Assembly (NCBI RefSeq): GCF_001651855.1
Contig: NZ_LNQC01000042.1
Coordinates: 108,082-172,081 of the forward strand
Source of the DNA: Sinorhizobium americanum
GTDB taxonomy: Bacteria > Pseudomonadota > Alphaproteobacteria > Rhizobiales > Rhizobiaceae
Length of the DNA stretch: 64,000 bases
Direction: 5' to 3'
The notes beneath the pieces are model-generated. The model did no database searches. It was not told the DNA's origin and saw only the letters and a program-made list of their open reading frames with translations. This document shows, piece after piece, positions 19,241 through 27,805 of the stretch. Within the stretch, counting starts at the first letter, position 1. Each line of letters opens with the position of its first letter. Both the position numbers and the translations under genes were made by a program.

Positions 19241-20098
19241 TCAGCCGATGCGGAAGGCCCCCGGCGTCACGCCGGTGCGCGCCTTGAAATGGCGGGTGAA
19301 GTGCGCCTGGTCCGCAAAGCCGCAATGATAGGCGGTGTCGGCCGGCGACCAGCCCTCTCGCAAGAGCGTCCTTGCTTCGCGCACCCGCTTGTCGGTCAGG
19401 AAGGCATGGGGCGTGATGTGGAACTCCTTGCGGAACGCCCGGATTAGATGGGCGCGGCTGAGGCCGGCGACCTTCGCAAGCTCGTCGAGGCCGATGTCGC
19501 TCGAATAATTTTCGAGCAGATAGTCGCGGGCGCGGTGAACCGCGGAACTCTCGCGCTTGCGCACCGGAACGATAATCGCGCTGCCGTGCCGCTCGAACAG
19601 CGTCGCCAGAAATCCGAACATGCCCTCGTCCGCCTCGAGCGCGCCTGTCTTTCCTTCCAGCAGCTGATGTGCATGCCGGAAGGCGGCTGCAAGCTCGAGG
19701 TCCGTCAGCCACTGACGCGAGAAGCACGGCGTGCCACGGAACGGACGGCCAGTGATATCTTCGAGAATTTCGACGAACAGCTCCACGGACGGGTATATCA
19801 TCCTGTAGCGATAGCCGTCATTGCCCGGATGCCCGTCATGGGTTTCGTCGGGATTGATCAGGTAGAGGTCTCCCGGCCCCGTCTGCGAACGCTCGCCCTT
19901 GATGGTGCTGATCTGCGAACCCGCCTCGATGGCACCAATGCTGAACGTTTCATGCGCATGCGGCGCGAACTCGTGCGTGATGAATGTCGCGCTCAGGCAT
20001 TCCATGCCCTTGAACCGCGCATCCCGCCAGAAACGGGTCTGCTCGGCTCCCTTGAGCGGCATGGCCTCGATGGCCTCTTCCTGGGAAATCGTATGCAT
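19241..20098 (-). CDS. AraC family transcriptional regulator, likely controlling azlCD
   Basis: The 285-residue regulator has an N-terminal cupin-like AraC sensor domain (FAPHAHETFSIGAIEAGSQ) and a C-terminal double HTH (LDELAKVAGLSRAHLIRAFR and then DTAYHCGFADQAHFTRHFK) ending GVTPGAFRIG. Rhizobial azlCD pairs are often preceded by such an AraC gene, so control of amino-acid export is the natural inference. It is divergent from alr, with 142 bases between the starts. The ligand is unknown. Confidence 0.87.
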   Translation of the reverse strand: MHTISQEEAIEAMPLKGAEQTRFWRDARFKGMECLSATFITHEFAPHAHETFSIGAIEAGSQISTIKGERSQTGPGDLYLINPDETHDGHPGNDGYRYRMIYPSVELFVEILEDITGRPFRGTPCFSRQWLTDLELAAAFRHAHQLLEGKTGALEADEGMFGFLATLFERHGSAIIVPVRKRESSAVHRARDYLLENYSSDIGLDELAKVAGLSRAHLIRAFRKEFHITPHAFLTDKRVREARTLLREGWSPADTAYHCGFADQAHFTRHFKARTGVTPGAFRIG

Positions 20099-20240
20099 CG
20101 GCCGATCCTAACGGTGCCGAGATTTTTCGTCTTGCACAAAAGTGCTCAGCTTTCGCGAGGTCGGCGGTCAGCCCGAAGAGGTTTGCGGCACGGGGCGCTT
20201 GGATGTATTGCTCACATATCGCCCATGCAAGAGTTCTCCC

Positions 20241-21380
20241 ATGCACAGCCCCGAATTCCTCGCTGCCTCGAACCGCCTCACCATCGACCTGACAGCACTC
20301 GCCGACAACTGGCGGGCGATGAACGAGCGCTCGGGCAAGGCCCGTGCCGCCGCCGTGCTCAAAGCCGATGCCTATGGTATCGGCGTCGCGCATGCGGCGC
20401 CGACGCTCTACGCGGCCGGCGCACGCGATTTCTTCGTCGCGGATGCCGAGGAAGGCGCGGAACTGCGCCCGCTCCTGCCCGACGCCCGCATCTATATTCT
20501 CGCCGGCATGTGGCCCGGCAATGAGGAGCTTTTCTTCGCCAACGACCTCGTGCCGATCATCAACTCGGAGGAGCAGCTTGCCGGCTTCATGGCGGCGCTT
20601 TCCGAGCGGGGCGACCATCCTTGCGTCCTCCATGTCGATACCGGCATGAACCGGCTCGGCCTGTCGGTCGAAGAGGCCGTAGCGCTGGCTCACGATCCGG
20701 CGCGCCCGGCGAGTTTCTCGCCCGTGCTGGTGATGAGCCATCTTGCCTGCGGCGATGATCCGAAACATCCGATGAACCTCTATCAACTGCAGCGTTTTCG
20801 CGAAGTGGCGGCAGCCTTCGAAGGCGTGCCGGCCAGCCTTGCGAATTCCGGCGGCGTTTTCCTCGGCGGAGACTACCATTTCGACCTCACCCGTCCGGGC
20901 ATCGCGGTCTATGGCGGCGAAGCGGTCAACGATGCCGTCAACCCGATGAAGCCGGTGGTGACCGCAGAAGCGCGCATCCTGCAGCTGCGCACTGTCCCGT
21001 CGGGCGGAACGGCAAGCTACGGGGCTTCGGCGCGATTCACGCGCGACAGCCGCATCGCAACCGTGGCAATCGGCTATGCCGACGGCTATCACCGCTCGGT
21101 GTCGGGCGGCGGGGTCACGCTGAGGCAGGCGATGCCGTCGGGTGCCTTCGGGTTCCTGCATGGCAGGAAGGTTCCGCATGTCGGACGGGTCACGATGGAT
21201 CTCAGCCTGTTCGACGTCACCGACCTGCCGGAACGGGCGGTGCGTGCCGGAGACTATATCGAGCTTTTTGGTCGAAACGTCGCCATCGACGATGTGGCGC
21301 GGGCCGGCGGTACGATCGGCTACGAGTTGCTGACGAGCCTCGGACACCGCTATTGCCGAACCTATGTGTGCGGTGCCTGA
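20241..21380 (+). CDS. alr: Alanine racemase
   Basis: The 379-residue PLP enzyme makes D-alanine for peptidoglycan. The PLP lysine lies in VLKADAYGIG, the HVDTGMNRLG segment follows, and the second catalytic base is the Tyr in TASYGASARF. The start at 20241 (MHSPEFLAASNRL) follows AAGAG; the frame is open a little further upstream without similarity. The predicted length is normal. Divergent from the AraC gene. Confidence 0.96.
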   Translation: MHSPEFLAASNRLTIDLTALADNWRAMNERSGKARAAAVLKADAYGIGVAHAAPTLYAAGARDFFVADAEEGAELRPLLPDARIYILAGMWPGNEELFFANDLVPIINSEEQLAGFMAALSERGDHPCVLHVDTGMNRLGLSVEEAVALAHDPARPASFSPVLVMSHLACGDDPKHPMNLYQLQRFREVAAAFEGVPASLANSGGVFLGGDYHFDLTRPGIAVYGGEAVNDAVNPMKPVVTAEARILQLRTVPSGGTASYGASARFTRDSRIATVAIGYADGYHRSVSGGGVTLRQAMPSGAFGFLHGRKVPHVGRVTMDLSLFDVTDLPERAVRAGDYIELFGRNVAIDDVARAGGTIGYELLTSLGHRYCRTYVCGA

Positions 21381-21516
21381 TCGTCGTTTCAGGCGGCATC
21401 GAAAATCACCCTTTCAATCGGCATTTCGCGTCATTATGTGACCGCTCGAAGTGATTCTCCCGAGGCGGAGACGGACCGCCCCCCTGCCTCTTGTAACTTT
21501 CCGAAAGCTGATCCCG

Positions 21517-22920
21517 ATGGCGAAAACCCGCACCCAGTTCGTCTGCCAGAATTGCGGCACCGTGCACTCCCGCTGGGTCGGCAAGTGCGACGGATGCGGC
21601 GAGTGGAATACCATCGTCGAGGAAGACCCGATGGGAGGCATCGGCGGCGGTCCCACGCGCGCGCCGAAGAAGGGACGGCCGGTGGCACTCACCACGCTTT
21701 CCGGCGAGATCGAGGAGGCTCCGCGCATCGAGACCGGCATATCCGAACTCGACCGCGTTACCGGCGGCGGCTTCGTGCGCGGCTCGGCGCTACTTGTCGG
21801 CGGCGATCCCGGCATCGGCAAGTCGACCGTGCTGATGCAGGCGGCGGCAGCGCTTTCGCGCCGCAAGCATCGAGTGATCTACGTCTCGGGCGAAGAGGCA
21901 GTGGCCCAGGTGCGCCTGCGTGCCCAGCGGCTCGGCGCCGCCGACAGCGACGTGCTGCTCGCCGCCGAAACAAATGTCGAGGACATCCTGGCGACGCTTT
22001 CGGAAGGCAAGCGCCCGGATCTCGTCATCATCGACTCTATCCAGACGCTTTGGAGCGACACGGTCGACTCAGCCCCTGGAACGGTGACGCAGGTGCGCAC
22101 CGGCGTGCAGGCGATGATCCGCTTCGCCAAGCAGACGGGCACGGCGGTCGTGCTCGTCGGGCATGTCACCAAGGAGGGCCAGATCGCCGGGCCGCGGGTC
22201 GTCGAGCACATGGTCGACGCCGTCCTCTATTTCGAGGGCGACCGCGGCCATCACTATCGTATCCTCCGGACGGTGAAGAACCGCTTCGGGCCGACCGATG
22301 AAATCGGCGTCTTCGAGATGTCGGACCAAGGCCTGCGCGAAGTTGCCAATCCATCCGAGCTCTTCCTCGGCGAACGCAACGAGAAATCGCCCGGTGCCGC
22401 GGTTTTTGCCGGCATGGAAGGAACCCGGCCGCTGCTTGTCGAGGTGCAGGCGCTGGTCGCACCGACCTCGCTCGGCACGCCGCGACGGGCGGTCGTCGGC
22501 TGGGACTCGGCGCGGCTCTCCATGATCCTTGCGGTGCTGGAGGCCCATTGCGGCGTCCGGCTCGGGCAGCACGACGTCTATCTGAATGTCGCCGGAGGGT
22601 ACCGTATTTCCGAGCCGGCGGCGGATCTTGCCGTCGCTTCCGCGCTGGTTTCGTCGCTCGCCGGGCTTGCTCTTCCGGCCGATTGCGTCTATTTCGGCGA
22701 AGTCAGCTTGTCGGGCGCAGTCCGGCCGGTTTCGCATACCGCTCAACGTCTCAAGGAAGCCGAGAAGCTCGGTTTTTCCCAGGCCGTATTGCCGTCTGCA
22801 ACAGCCGACCTGGCGAAGAGCGGCAATGGCCGCTGGAGCGAGATGGAAAGCCTGCCGGACCTGGTGGCGCGCATCGCCGGATCGCGGCGCGCCCTGCAAC
22901 AGACGGACGAGGCAGAATGA
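21517..22920 (+). CDS. radA: DNA repair protein RadA
   Basis: The 467-residue RecA-like branch-migration protein has an N-terminal C4 zinc finger (CQNCGTVHSRWVGKCDGC), Walker A GGDPGIGKST, the RadA-specific KNRFG motif (VKNRFGPTDE) and a C-terminal Lon-like domain (LNVAGGYRISEPAADLAVA). All parts are intact. It sits between alr and cvpA as in other rhizobia. The start at 21517 (MAKTRTQFVCQNCG) is the family start. Confidence 0.96.
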   Translation: MAKTRTQFVCQNCGTVHSRWVGKCDGCGEWNTIVEEDPMGGIGGGPTRAPKKGRPVALTTLSGEIEEAPRIETGISELDRVTGGGFVRGSALLVGGDPGIGKSTVLMQAAAALSRRKHRVIYVSGEEAVAQVRLRAQRLGAADSDVLLAAETNVEDILATLSEGKRPDLVIIDSIQTLWSDTVDSAPGTVTQVRTGVQAMIRFAKQTGTAVVLVGHVTKEGQIAGPRVVEHMVDAVLYFEGDRGHHYRILRTVKNRFGPTDEIGVFEMSDQGLREVANPSELFLGERNEKSPGAAVFAGMEGTRPLLVEVQALVAPTSLGTPRRAVVGWDSARLSMILAVLEAHCGVRLGQHDVYLNVAGGYRISEPAADLAVASALVSSLAGLALPADCVYFGEVSLSGAVRPVSHTAQRLKEAEKLGFSQAVLPSATADLAKSGNGRWSEMESLPDLVARIAGSRRALQQTDEAE

Positions 22921-23062
22921 AGGATCGGGTGGCACCGAAACGCGCTTGCGGCGCGACGCCGTCGACAAGCGGTGGAAAGATGATCCGGGCGCGTGCAGAC
23001 GGGGCCTGCGGCGGATAAGCTTGGTAAGACCCGAGTCAAGACGGGGTCGGAGTAAGGACAAC

Positions 23063-23662
23063 ATGCCCATTACAATTCTCGACGGTATCGTTCTCGGCGT
23101 CGCACTGTTTTCGGCCATCCTCGCCATGGTGCGCGGCTTCTCGCGCGAGGTCCTTTCGGTCGCGAGCTGGGTTGGTGCGGCGGCGGCGGCCTATTTCCTC
23201 TATCCGTACCTCCTGCCCTATGCGAAGCAATACACCACCAATGACACGGTCGCGATGATCGGCTCGGCCGCGGTGATCTTCCTGGTGGCGCTGATCATCA
23301 TTTCCTTCGTCACCATGCGGATCGCCGACTTCATCATCGACAGCCGCATCGGCGCGCTCGACCGTACGCTCGGTTTCCTTTTCGGTGCCGCACGCGGCAT
23401 CCTCCTCGTCGTCGTCGCCATGCTGTTCTTCAACTGGCTCGTGGCGCCGCCGCAGCAGCCGATCTGGGTCACCCAGGCGAAGTCGAAGCCGCTGCTCGAC
23501 AATCTTGGCAACAAGCTGGTCGCGCTGCTGCCGGAAGAGGCGGACGCTACCATTCTCGACCGCCTGCGCGGCAAGGACACGACGGGCGAAGGTGAAAGCG
23601 ATGCTCCGCCGGCCGCCACCGAACAGTCGCCCGCCGAGGAAACGCCGGCGACGAACGGCTAA
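23063..23662 (+). CDS. cvpA: CvpA family membrane protein
   Basis: The 199-residue protein has four membrane segments in the CvpA pattern (ILDGIVLGVALFSAILAMVR, GFSREVLSVASWVGAAAAAY, then VIFLVALIIISFVTMRIADF and GFLFGAARGILLVVVAMLFF) and a Pro/Glu-rich cytoplasmic tail. CvpA lies next to purF in many proteobacteria and is linked to colicin V production and membrane stress in E. coli. AAGGA is well spaced before the ATG at 23063; the longer frame upstream is non-coding. The 142-base gap after radA probably holds its promoter. Confidence 0.9.
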   Translation: MPITILDGIVLGVALFSAILAMVRGFSREVLSVASWVGAAAAAYFLYPYLLPYAKQYTTNDTVAMIGSAAVIFLVALIIISFVTMRIADFIIDSRIGALDRTLGFLFGAARGILLVVVAMLFFNWLVAPPQQPIWVTQAKSKPLLDNLGNKLVALLPEEADATILDRLRGKDTTGEGESDAPPAATEQSPAEETPATNG

Positions 23663-23682
23663 AGGAAACGAGGAAATTTGCA

Positions 23683-23707
23683 ACAAAGCCCGCTGTGCGG
23701 GCTTTGT
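23683..23707 (+). terminator. Hairpin after cvpA
   Basis: A perfect 11-bp stem, ACAAAGCCCGC / GCGGGCTTTGT with loop TGT, lies 20 bases after the cvpA stop. The arm itself supplies TTTGT and is followed by CCATTT, so termination is likely but the U tract is weak. Confidence 0.7.
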
Positions 23708-23808
23708 CCATTTGGAAATAACGCTTGCCAGGCATTTCGGCTAAGATCGCTTGACGTCTGGCAGCCTGATCACGATATGCGCACCGGCACGGAGCAAAGG
23801 CGACTGTG

Positions 23809-25299
23809 ATGAACGATCTCAGATCCAGTGAAATCCACGACGAACTCGATGGCGATACGCTGCATGAGGAATGCGGCGTGTTCGGCATTCTCGGACATCC
23901 GGATGCAGCCACGCTGACGGCTCTTGGGCTGCATGCGCTCCAGCATCGCGGCCAGGAAGCCGCGGGTATCGTCACCTTCGACGGCAAGCAGTTCTATACC
24001 GAAAAGCGCATGGGCCTCGTCGGCGACCACTATACCGACCCGGCGACGCTCGCCAAGCTGCCAGGCTTTGTCTCCATCGGCCACACGCGGTACTCGACGA
24101 CCGGCGAGGTGGCGCTGCGCAACGTCCAGCCGCTCTTTGCCGAACTCGAAGTCGGCGGCATCGCCATCGCCCATAACGGCAACTTCACCAATGGCCTGAC
24201 GCTGCGGCGCCAGCTGATTGCCGACGGCGCCATCTGTCAGTCGACATCTGACACCGAAGTCGTCCTTCACTTGATCGCCCGCTCGAAGCAGACCTCCTCC
24301 TCCGACCGTTTCATCGACGCCATCCGCCAGATGGAAGGCGGCTATTCGATGCTGGCGATGACGCGCACCAAGCTGATCGCCGCGCGCGACCCGATCGGTA
24401 TCCGCCCCCTGGTCATGGGCGAACTCGACGGCAAGCCGATCTTCTGTTCGGAAACCTGTGCGCTCGACATCATCGGCGCCAAGTACATCCGTGATATCGA
24501 GAATGGCGAAGTCGTCATCTGCGAGATCCAGCCGGACGGCTCGATCTTGATCGATGCGCGCAAGCCCGAGGCACCACGGCCCGAACGGCTCTGCCTCTTC
24601 GAATATGTCTATTTCGCCCGTCCGGATTCGGTCGTCGGCGGCCGCAGCGTCTATGTGGCGCGCAAGAACATGGGCATAAATCTCGCCAAGGAATCGCCCG
24701 TCGACGCGGATGTCGTCGTCCCCGTCCCCGACGGCGGCACCCCGGCCGCGCTCGGCTATGCGCAGCAGAGCGGCATTCCCTTCGAGTACGGCATCATCCG
24801 CAACCACTATGTCGGACGGACCTTCATCGAGCCGACGCAGCAGATCCGCGCCTTCGGCGTCAAGCTGAAGCATTCGGCCAATCGCGCCATGATCAAGGAC
24901 AAGCGTGTCGTGCTTGTCGACGACTCGATCGTGCGTGGAACGACGTCGGTCAAGATCGTCCAGATGATCCGCGAGGCCGGCGCACGCGAAGTGCATATCC
25001 GCGTCGCCAGCCCGATGATCTTCCATCCCGATTTCTATGGCATCGACACTCCCGATCGCGACAAGCTGCTGGCCAACCAGCATGCCGACCTCGCTTCCAT
25101 GTGCCGCTTCATCGGCGCGGATTCGCTTGAGTTCCTGTCGATCGACGGTCTCTATCAGGCCGTCGGCGGCGCCCCGCGCGATCCGCAGGCGCCGCAGTTC
25201 ACCGACCATTACTTTACCGGCGACTATCCGACCCGCCTGCTCGATCAGGAAGGCGCGAGTAACGTCCGCAAACTTTCGGTTCTTGCCAGCAACGGATAA
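23809..25299 (+). CDS. purF: Amidophosphoribosyltransferase PurF
   Basis: The 496-residue enzyme makes 5-phosphoribosylamine from PRPP and glutamine, the first step of purine synthesis. A propeptide precedes the N-terminal nucleophile Cys22 (HEECGVFGI), so autocleavage to expose Cys is expected, as in B. subtilis-type PurF. The glutaminase motifs GHTRYSTTG and HNGNFTN and the PRPP-binding loop VVLVDDSIVRGTTS are intact. A GTG directly before the ATG is possible, but AAAGG is better spaced for the ATG. The SDR gene follows after 12 bases. Confidence 0.97.
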   Translation: MNDLRSSEIHDELDGDTLHEECGVFGILGHPDAATLTALGLHALQHRGQEAAGIVTFDGKQFYTEKRMGLVGDHYTDPATLAKLPGFVSIGHTRYSTTGEVALRNVQPLFAELEVGGIAIAHNGNFTNGLTLRRQLIADGAICQSTSDTEVVLHLIARSKQTSSSDRFIDAIRQMEGGYSMLAMTRTKLIAARDPIGIRPLVMGELDGKPIFCSETCALDIIGAKYIRDIENGEVVICEIQPDGSILIDARKPEAPRPERLCLFEYVYFARPDSVVGGRSVYVARKNMGINLAKESPVDADVVVPVPDGGTPAALGYAQQSGIPFEYGIIRNHYVGRTFIEPTQQIRAFGVKLKHSANRAMIKDKRVVLVDDSIVRGTTSVKIVQMIREAGAREVHIRVASPMIFHPDFYGIDTPDRDKLLANQHADLASMCRFIGADSLEFLSIDGLYQAVGGAPRDPQAPQFTDHYFTGDYPTRLLDQEGASNVRKLSVLASNG

Positions 25300-25311
25300 C
25301 CAGACACCAAC

Positions 25312-26052
25312 ATGACGCTCAATCTGAAAGACCGGATCGCCGTCGTCACCGGCGCATCGCGCGGTATCGGCTATTTCACCGCCCTCGAACTTGCCAAGGC
25401 CGGCGCCCATGTCATCGCCTGCGCCCGCACCGTCGGCGGCCTGGAGGAGCTGGACGACGCCATCAAGGCGGTGGGCGGATCGGCGACGCTGGTCCCCTTC
25501 GACCTTGCCGACATGGCCGCGATCGACAAGCTCGGCGGCGCCATCAACGAACGCTGGGGCAAGCTCGACATCCTGGTGGCCAATGCCGGCGTGCTCGGCA
25601 CGATCTCGCCTATCGGCCATGTCGAGGCCAAGGTCTTCGACACGGTGATGACGATCAACGTCACCGCCACCTGGCGCCTGATCCGCTCGCTCGAGCCCCT
25701 GCTCGTCAAATCCGATGCCGGCCGCGCGCTTATCCTGTCATCGAGTGCTGCGCACAAGTGCAAACCCTTCTGGGGCCCCTACTCCGCCTCCAAGGCGGCT
25801 GTCGAGGCACTGGCGCGCACCTGGGCCTACGAGACGCAGCGCCTGCCGCTGCGCATCCTCAGCGTCGATCCGGGTGCGACGCGCACCGCCATGCGGGCCC
25901 AGGCCGTGCCGGGCGAGGATCCCGCGACCGTGCCGCACCCCTCCGAGGTCGCGGCCGCGCTGATGCCCCTCTTCAGTCCGGATCAGACCGAAACCGGCAA
26001 GCTCTTCATCGTTCGAGAAAAGAAGATCGTCGACTACCGCCTGCCGGAGTGA
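25312..26052 (+). CDS. SDR family oxidoreductase
   Basis: The 246-residue classical short-chain dehydrogenase has TGASRGIG (residues 14-21), the VANAG motif, a catalytic Ser in LILSSSAAHK and the Tyr-Lys pair in YSASKAAVEAL. The substrate is not evident. It begins 12 bases after purF, so it is co-transcribed; the same pairing occurs in other rhizobia, but no role in purine synthesis is known to me. It ends at a strong bidirectional terminator. Confidence 0.88.
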   Translation: MTLNLKDRIAVVTGASRGIGYFTALELAKAGAHVIACARTVGGLEELDDAIKAVGGSATLVPFDLADMAAIDKLGGAINERWGKLDILVANAGVLGTISPIGHVEAKVFDTVMTINVTATWRLIRSLEPLLVKSDAGRALILSSSAAHKCKPFWGPYSASKAAVEALARTWAYETQRLPLRILSVDPGATRTAMRAQAVPGEDPATVPHPSEVAAALMPLFSPDQTETGKLFIVREKKIVDYRLPE

Positions 26053-26078
26053 TCCGCTTCAGCGCGTGTCCCACAAAG

Positions 26079-26110
26079 AAAGCCACCGCGGTGTCTCGCG
26101 GTGGCTTTTC
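26079..26110. terminator. Bidirectional rho-independent terminator
   Basis: A perfect 12-bp stem, AAAGCCACCGCG / CGCGGTGGCTTT with loop GTGTCT, sits between the convergent SDR and pssA genes. The plus strand continues TTTTC and the minus strand TTTCTTTGT, so it can serve both. Confidence 0.88.
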
Positions 26111-26125
26111 GAAACGCATTTGCGG

Positions 26126-26989
26126 TCAGTCGGTGTCCCCTGGCAGGCCATCATTTCCCTGGCCGGCAGGCCAGTCACCATATTTCCGCTGCCAGGAGCG
26201 CGCCCCGAACGGCAGGGTAAGCAAATAGCCGACTGCCGTCACGACCATCGTCTCCCAGGTGTAGGTCATCAAAGTCGCAACGTAGAGGACGACGACAAGG
26301 ATGGCCGGGAGCACCAGATCACGGCGAACGCGGTTTTCGGACTTGCCGGACCAGACCGGCAGGCGGCTGACCAGCAGGAAGGCGATCAGCACGGTATAGA
26401 ACGCCGCGATCAAGGCGAAGATCCTGCCGGGCGCCAGCCCCAGGAGACCGATATAGACCGGCAGCAGCACCAGCATGGCGCCGGCCGGAGCCGGCACGCC
26501 GACGAAATATTCCGACTGCCAGGCCGCCTTGACGGGGCGCTCGGCCATGACGTTGAAGCGGGCAAGTCTCAAGCCGACCGCAATCGCATAGATCAGCGCC
26601 GCGATCCAGCCGACCGAACGCGCCTGGTCGAGCAGAAAGACGTAAAGGACAAGGGCCGGGGCGACGCCGAAATTGATGATATCGGCGAGCGAATCCATCT
26701 GCACCCCGAAGCTCGACGTCGCCTTCAGCAGCCGCGCCACGCGCCCGTCGATGCCATCCAGGAAGGCTGCGAGCAGAACCATCGCGACGGCCAGTTCGAA
26801 GCGGTTCTCGAAGGCCAGGCGGATGCCGGAAAGGCCCGCACAAATCGCCAGGACGGTGATCGTGTTCGGGACCATCAGGCGCAGCGGGATTTCCCGCAGA
26901 CGCGGGCCGCGGGCCTTGTCATGCCCGTCGTTCGTGTCGGTCGCCGCTTCGGGGATCTCTGCCGTTTCTTCCTGCCGGGGATTTTCCAT
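26126..26989 (-). CDS. pssA: CDP-diacylglycerol-serine O-phosphatidyltransferase
   Basis: The 287-residue inner-membrane enzyme joins CDP-diacylglycerol and serine to make phosphatidylserine. The CDP-alcohol phosphotransferase motif is complete: DGIDGRVARLLKATS followed by GVQMDSLAD. About eight membrane segments follow an acidic N-terminal tail. GAGGAACC precedes the ATG. It starts nine bases after psd, forming the two-gene route to phosphatidylethanolamine typical of rhizobia. Confidence 0.95.
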   Translation of the reverse strand: MENPRQEETAEIPEAATDTNDGHDKARGPRLREIPLRLMVPNTITVLAICAGLSGIRLAFENRFELAVAMVLLAAFLDGIDGRVARLLKATSSFGVQMDSLADIINFGVAPALVLYVFLLDQARSVGWIAALIYAIAVGLRLARFNVMAERPVKAAWQSEYFVGVPAPAGAMLVLLPVYIGLLGLAPGRIFALIAAFYTVLIAFLLVSRLPVWSGKSENRVRRDLVLPAILVVVLYVATLMTYTWETMVVTAVGYLLTLPFGARSWQRKYGDWPAGQGNDGLPGDTD

Positions 26990-26998
26990 GTCGGTTCC

Positions 26999-27697
26999 TC
27001 ACGCGCGTCGGCTGATGACCGGCCCCTTCGACGAGCCAAATTCAGCGATTACGGTCTCTCCGCCGATGGTTTTCTGACCGAGACTGACGCGCGGCTGCGC
27101 GCCTTGCGGGAGAAAGACATCGAGGCGCGAGCCGAACCGGATGAGGCCGAAGCGTTCGCCCCCTTCCAGCGAGGCATTTTCCGTCGTCCAGCAGAGAATG
27201 CGCCGCGCCACCAGGCCGGCGATCTGGACGACGCCGATGGCGCCGTGGCTCGTTTCGACGACAAGGCCGTTGCGTTCGTTGTCCAGGCTCGCCTTGTCGA
27301 GTTCGGCATTCAGGAAACTGCCGGCCCGATAGGCAATTCGCCTGACGGTGCCGCTCATCGGCGCGCGGTTCACGTGGCAGTCGAAGACGTTCATGAACAC
27401 CGTAATGCGGAGCATCGGCTCCGCGCCGAGCCCGAGTTCTTCCGGCGGGGCGACTGTGGCGATCGACGATACGCGCCCGTCGGCCGGGCTGATGACGAGA
27501 TCTTCGTCGATCGGCGTCATGCGCTCCGGATCGCGGAAGAAATAGGCGCACCAGGCGGTCAACAGAAAGCCAATCCACATCAGCGGCTCCCAAAGGAAGC
27601 CAAGGATCAGGGAAACGACGAAGAAGATCGCAATGAAGCGATAGCCTTCCTTGTGCACCGGCACCAGCGTGTTGCGGACCGTTTCGATCAAGCTCAT
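26999..27697 (-). CDS. psd: Phosphatidylserine decarboxylase proenzyme
   Basis: The 232-residue proenzyme is of the short alphaproteobacterial type. Self-cleavage at the GSS motif near the C-terminus ([12 protein letters not shown]) generates the pyruvoyl group on the second serine. Other conserved parts are [18 protein letters not shown] and two N-terminal membrane segments. The start at 27697 ([15 protein letters not shown]) follows GGAG; upstream codons in frame lack similarity. It lies upstream of pssA, whose product is its substrate supplier. Confidence 0.96.
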   Translation of the reverse strand: MSLIETVRNTLVPVHKEGYRFIAIFFVVSLILGFLWEPLMWIGFLLTAWCAYFFRDPERMTPIDEDLVISPADGRVSSIATVAPPEELGLGAEPMLRITVFMNVFDCHVNRAPMSGTVRRIAYRAGSFLNAELDKASLDNERNGLVVETSHGAIGVVQIAGLVARRILCWTTENASLEGGERFGLIRFGSRLDVFLPQGAQPRVSLGQKTIGGETVIAEFGSSKGPVISRRA

Positions 27698-27805
27698 CAA
27701 CTTACTCCAGATATGACGCGGAACGTGAACTAGCGCGATTTCGCACACCCGGCAACGGCGAACGGCAAATGGCGGTTGCGACGACGCGGCCTGCAGTGAC
27801 CCTGC

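Noticed and set aside
23770..25620. A 616-codon open frame on the minus strand
   Set aside because: It is antisense to purF and the start of the SDR gene, both intact.
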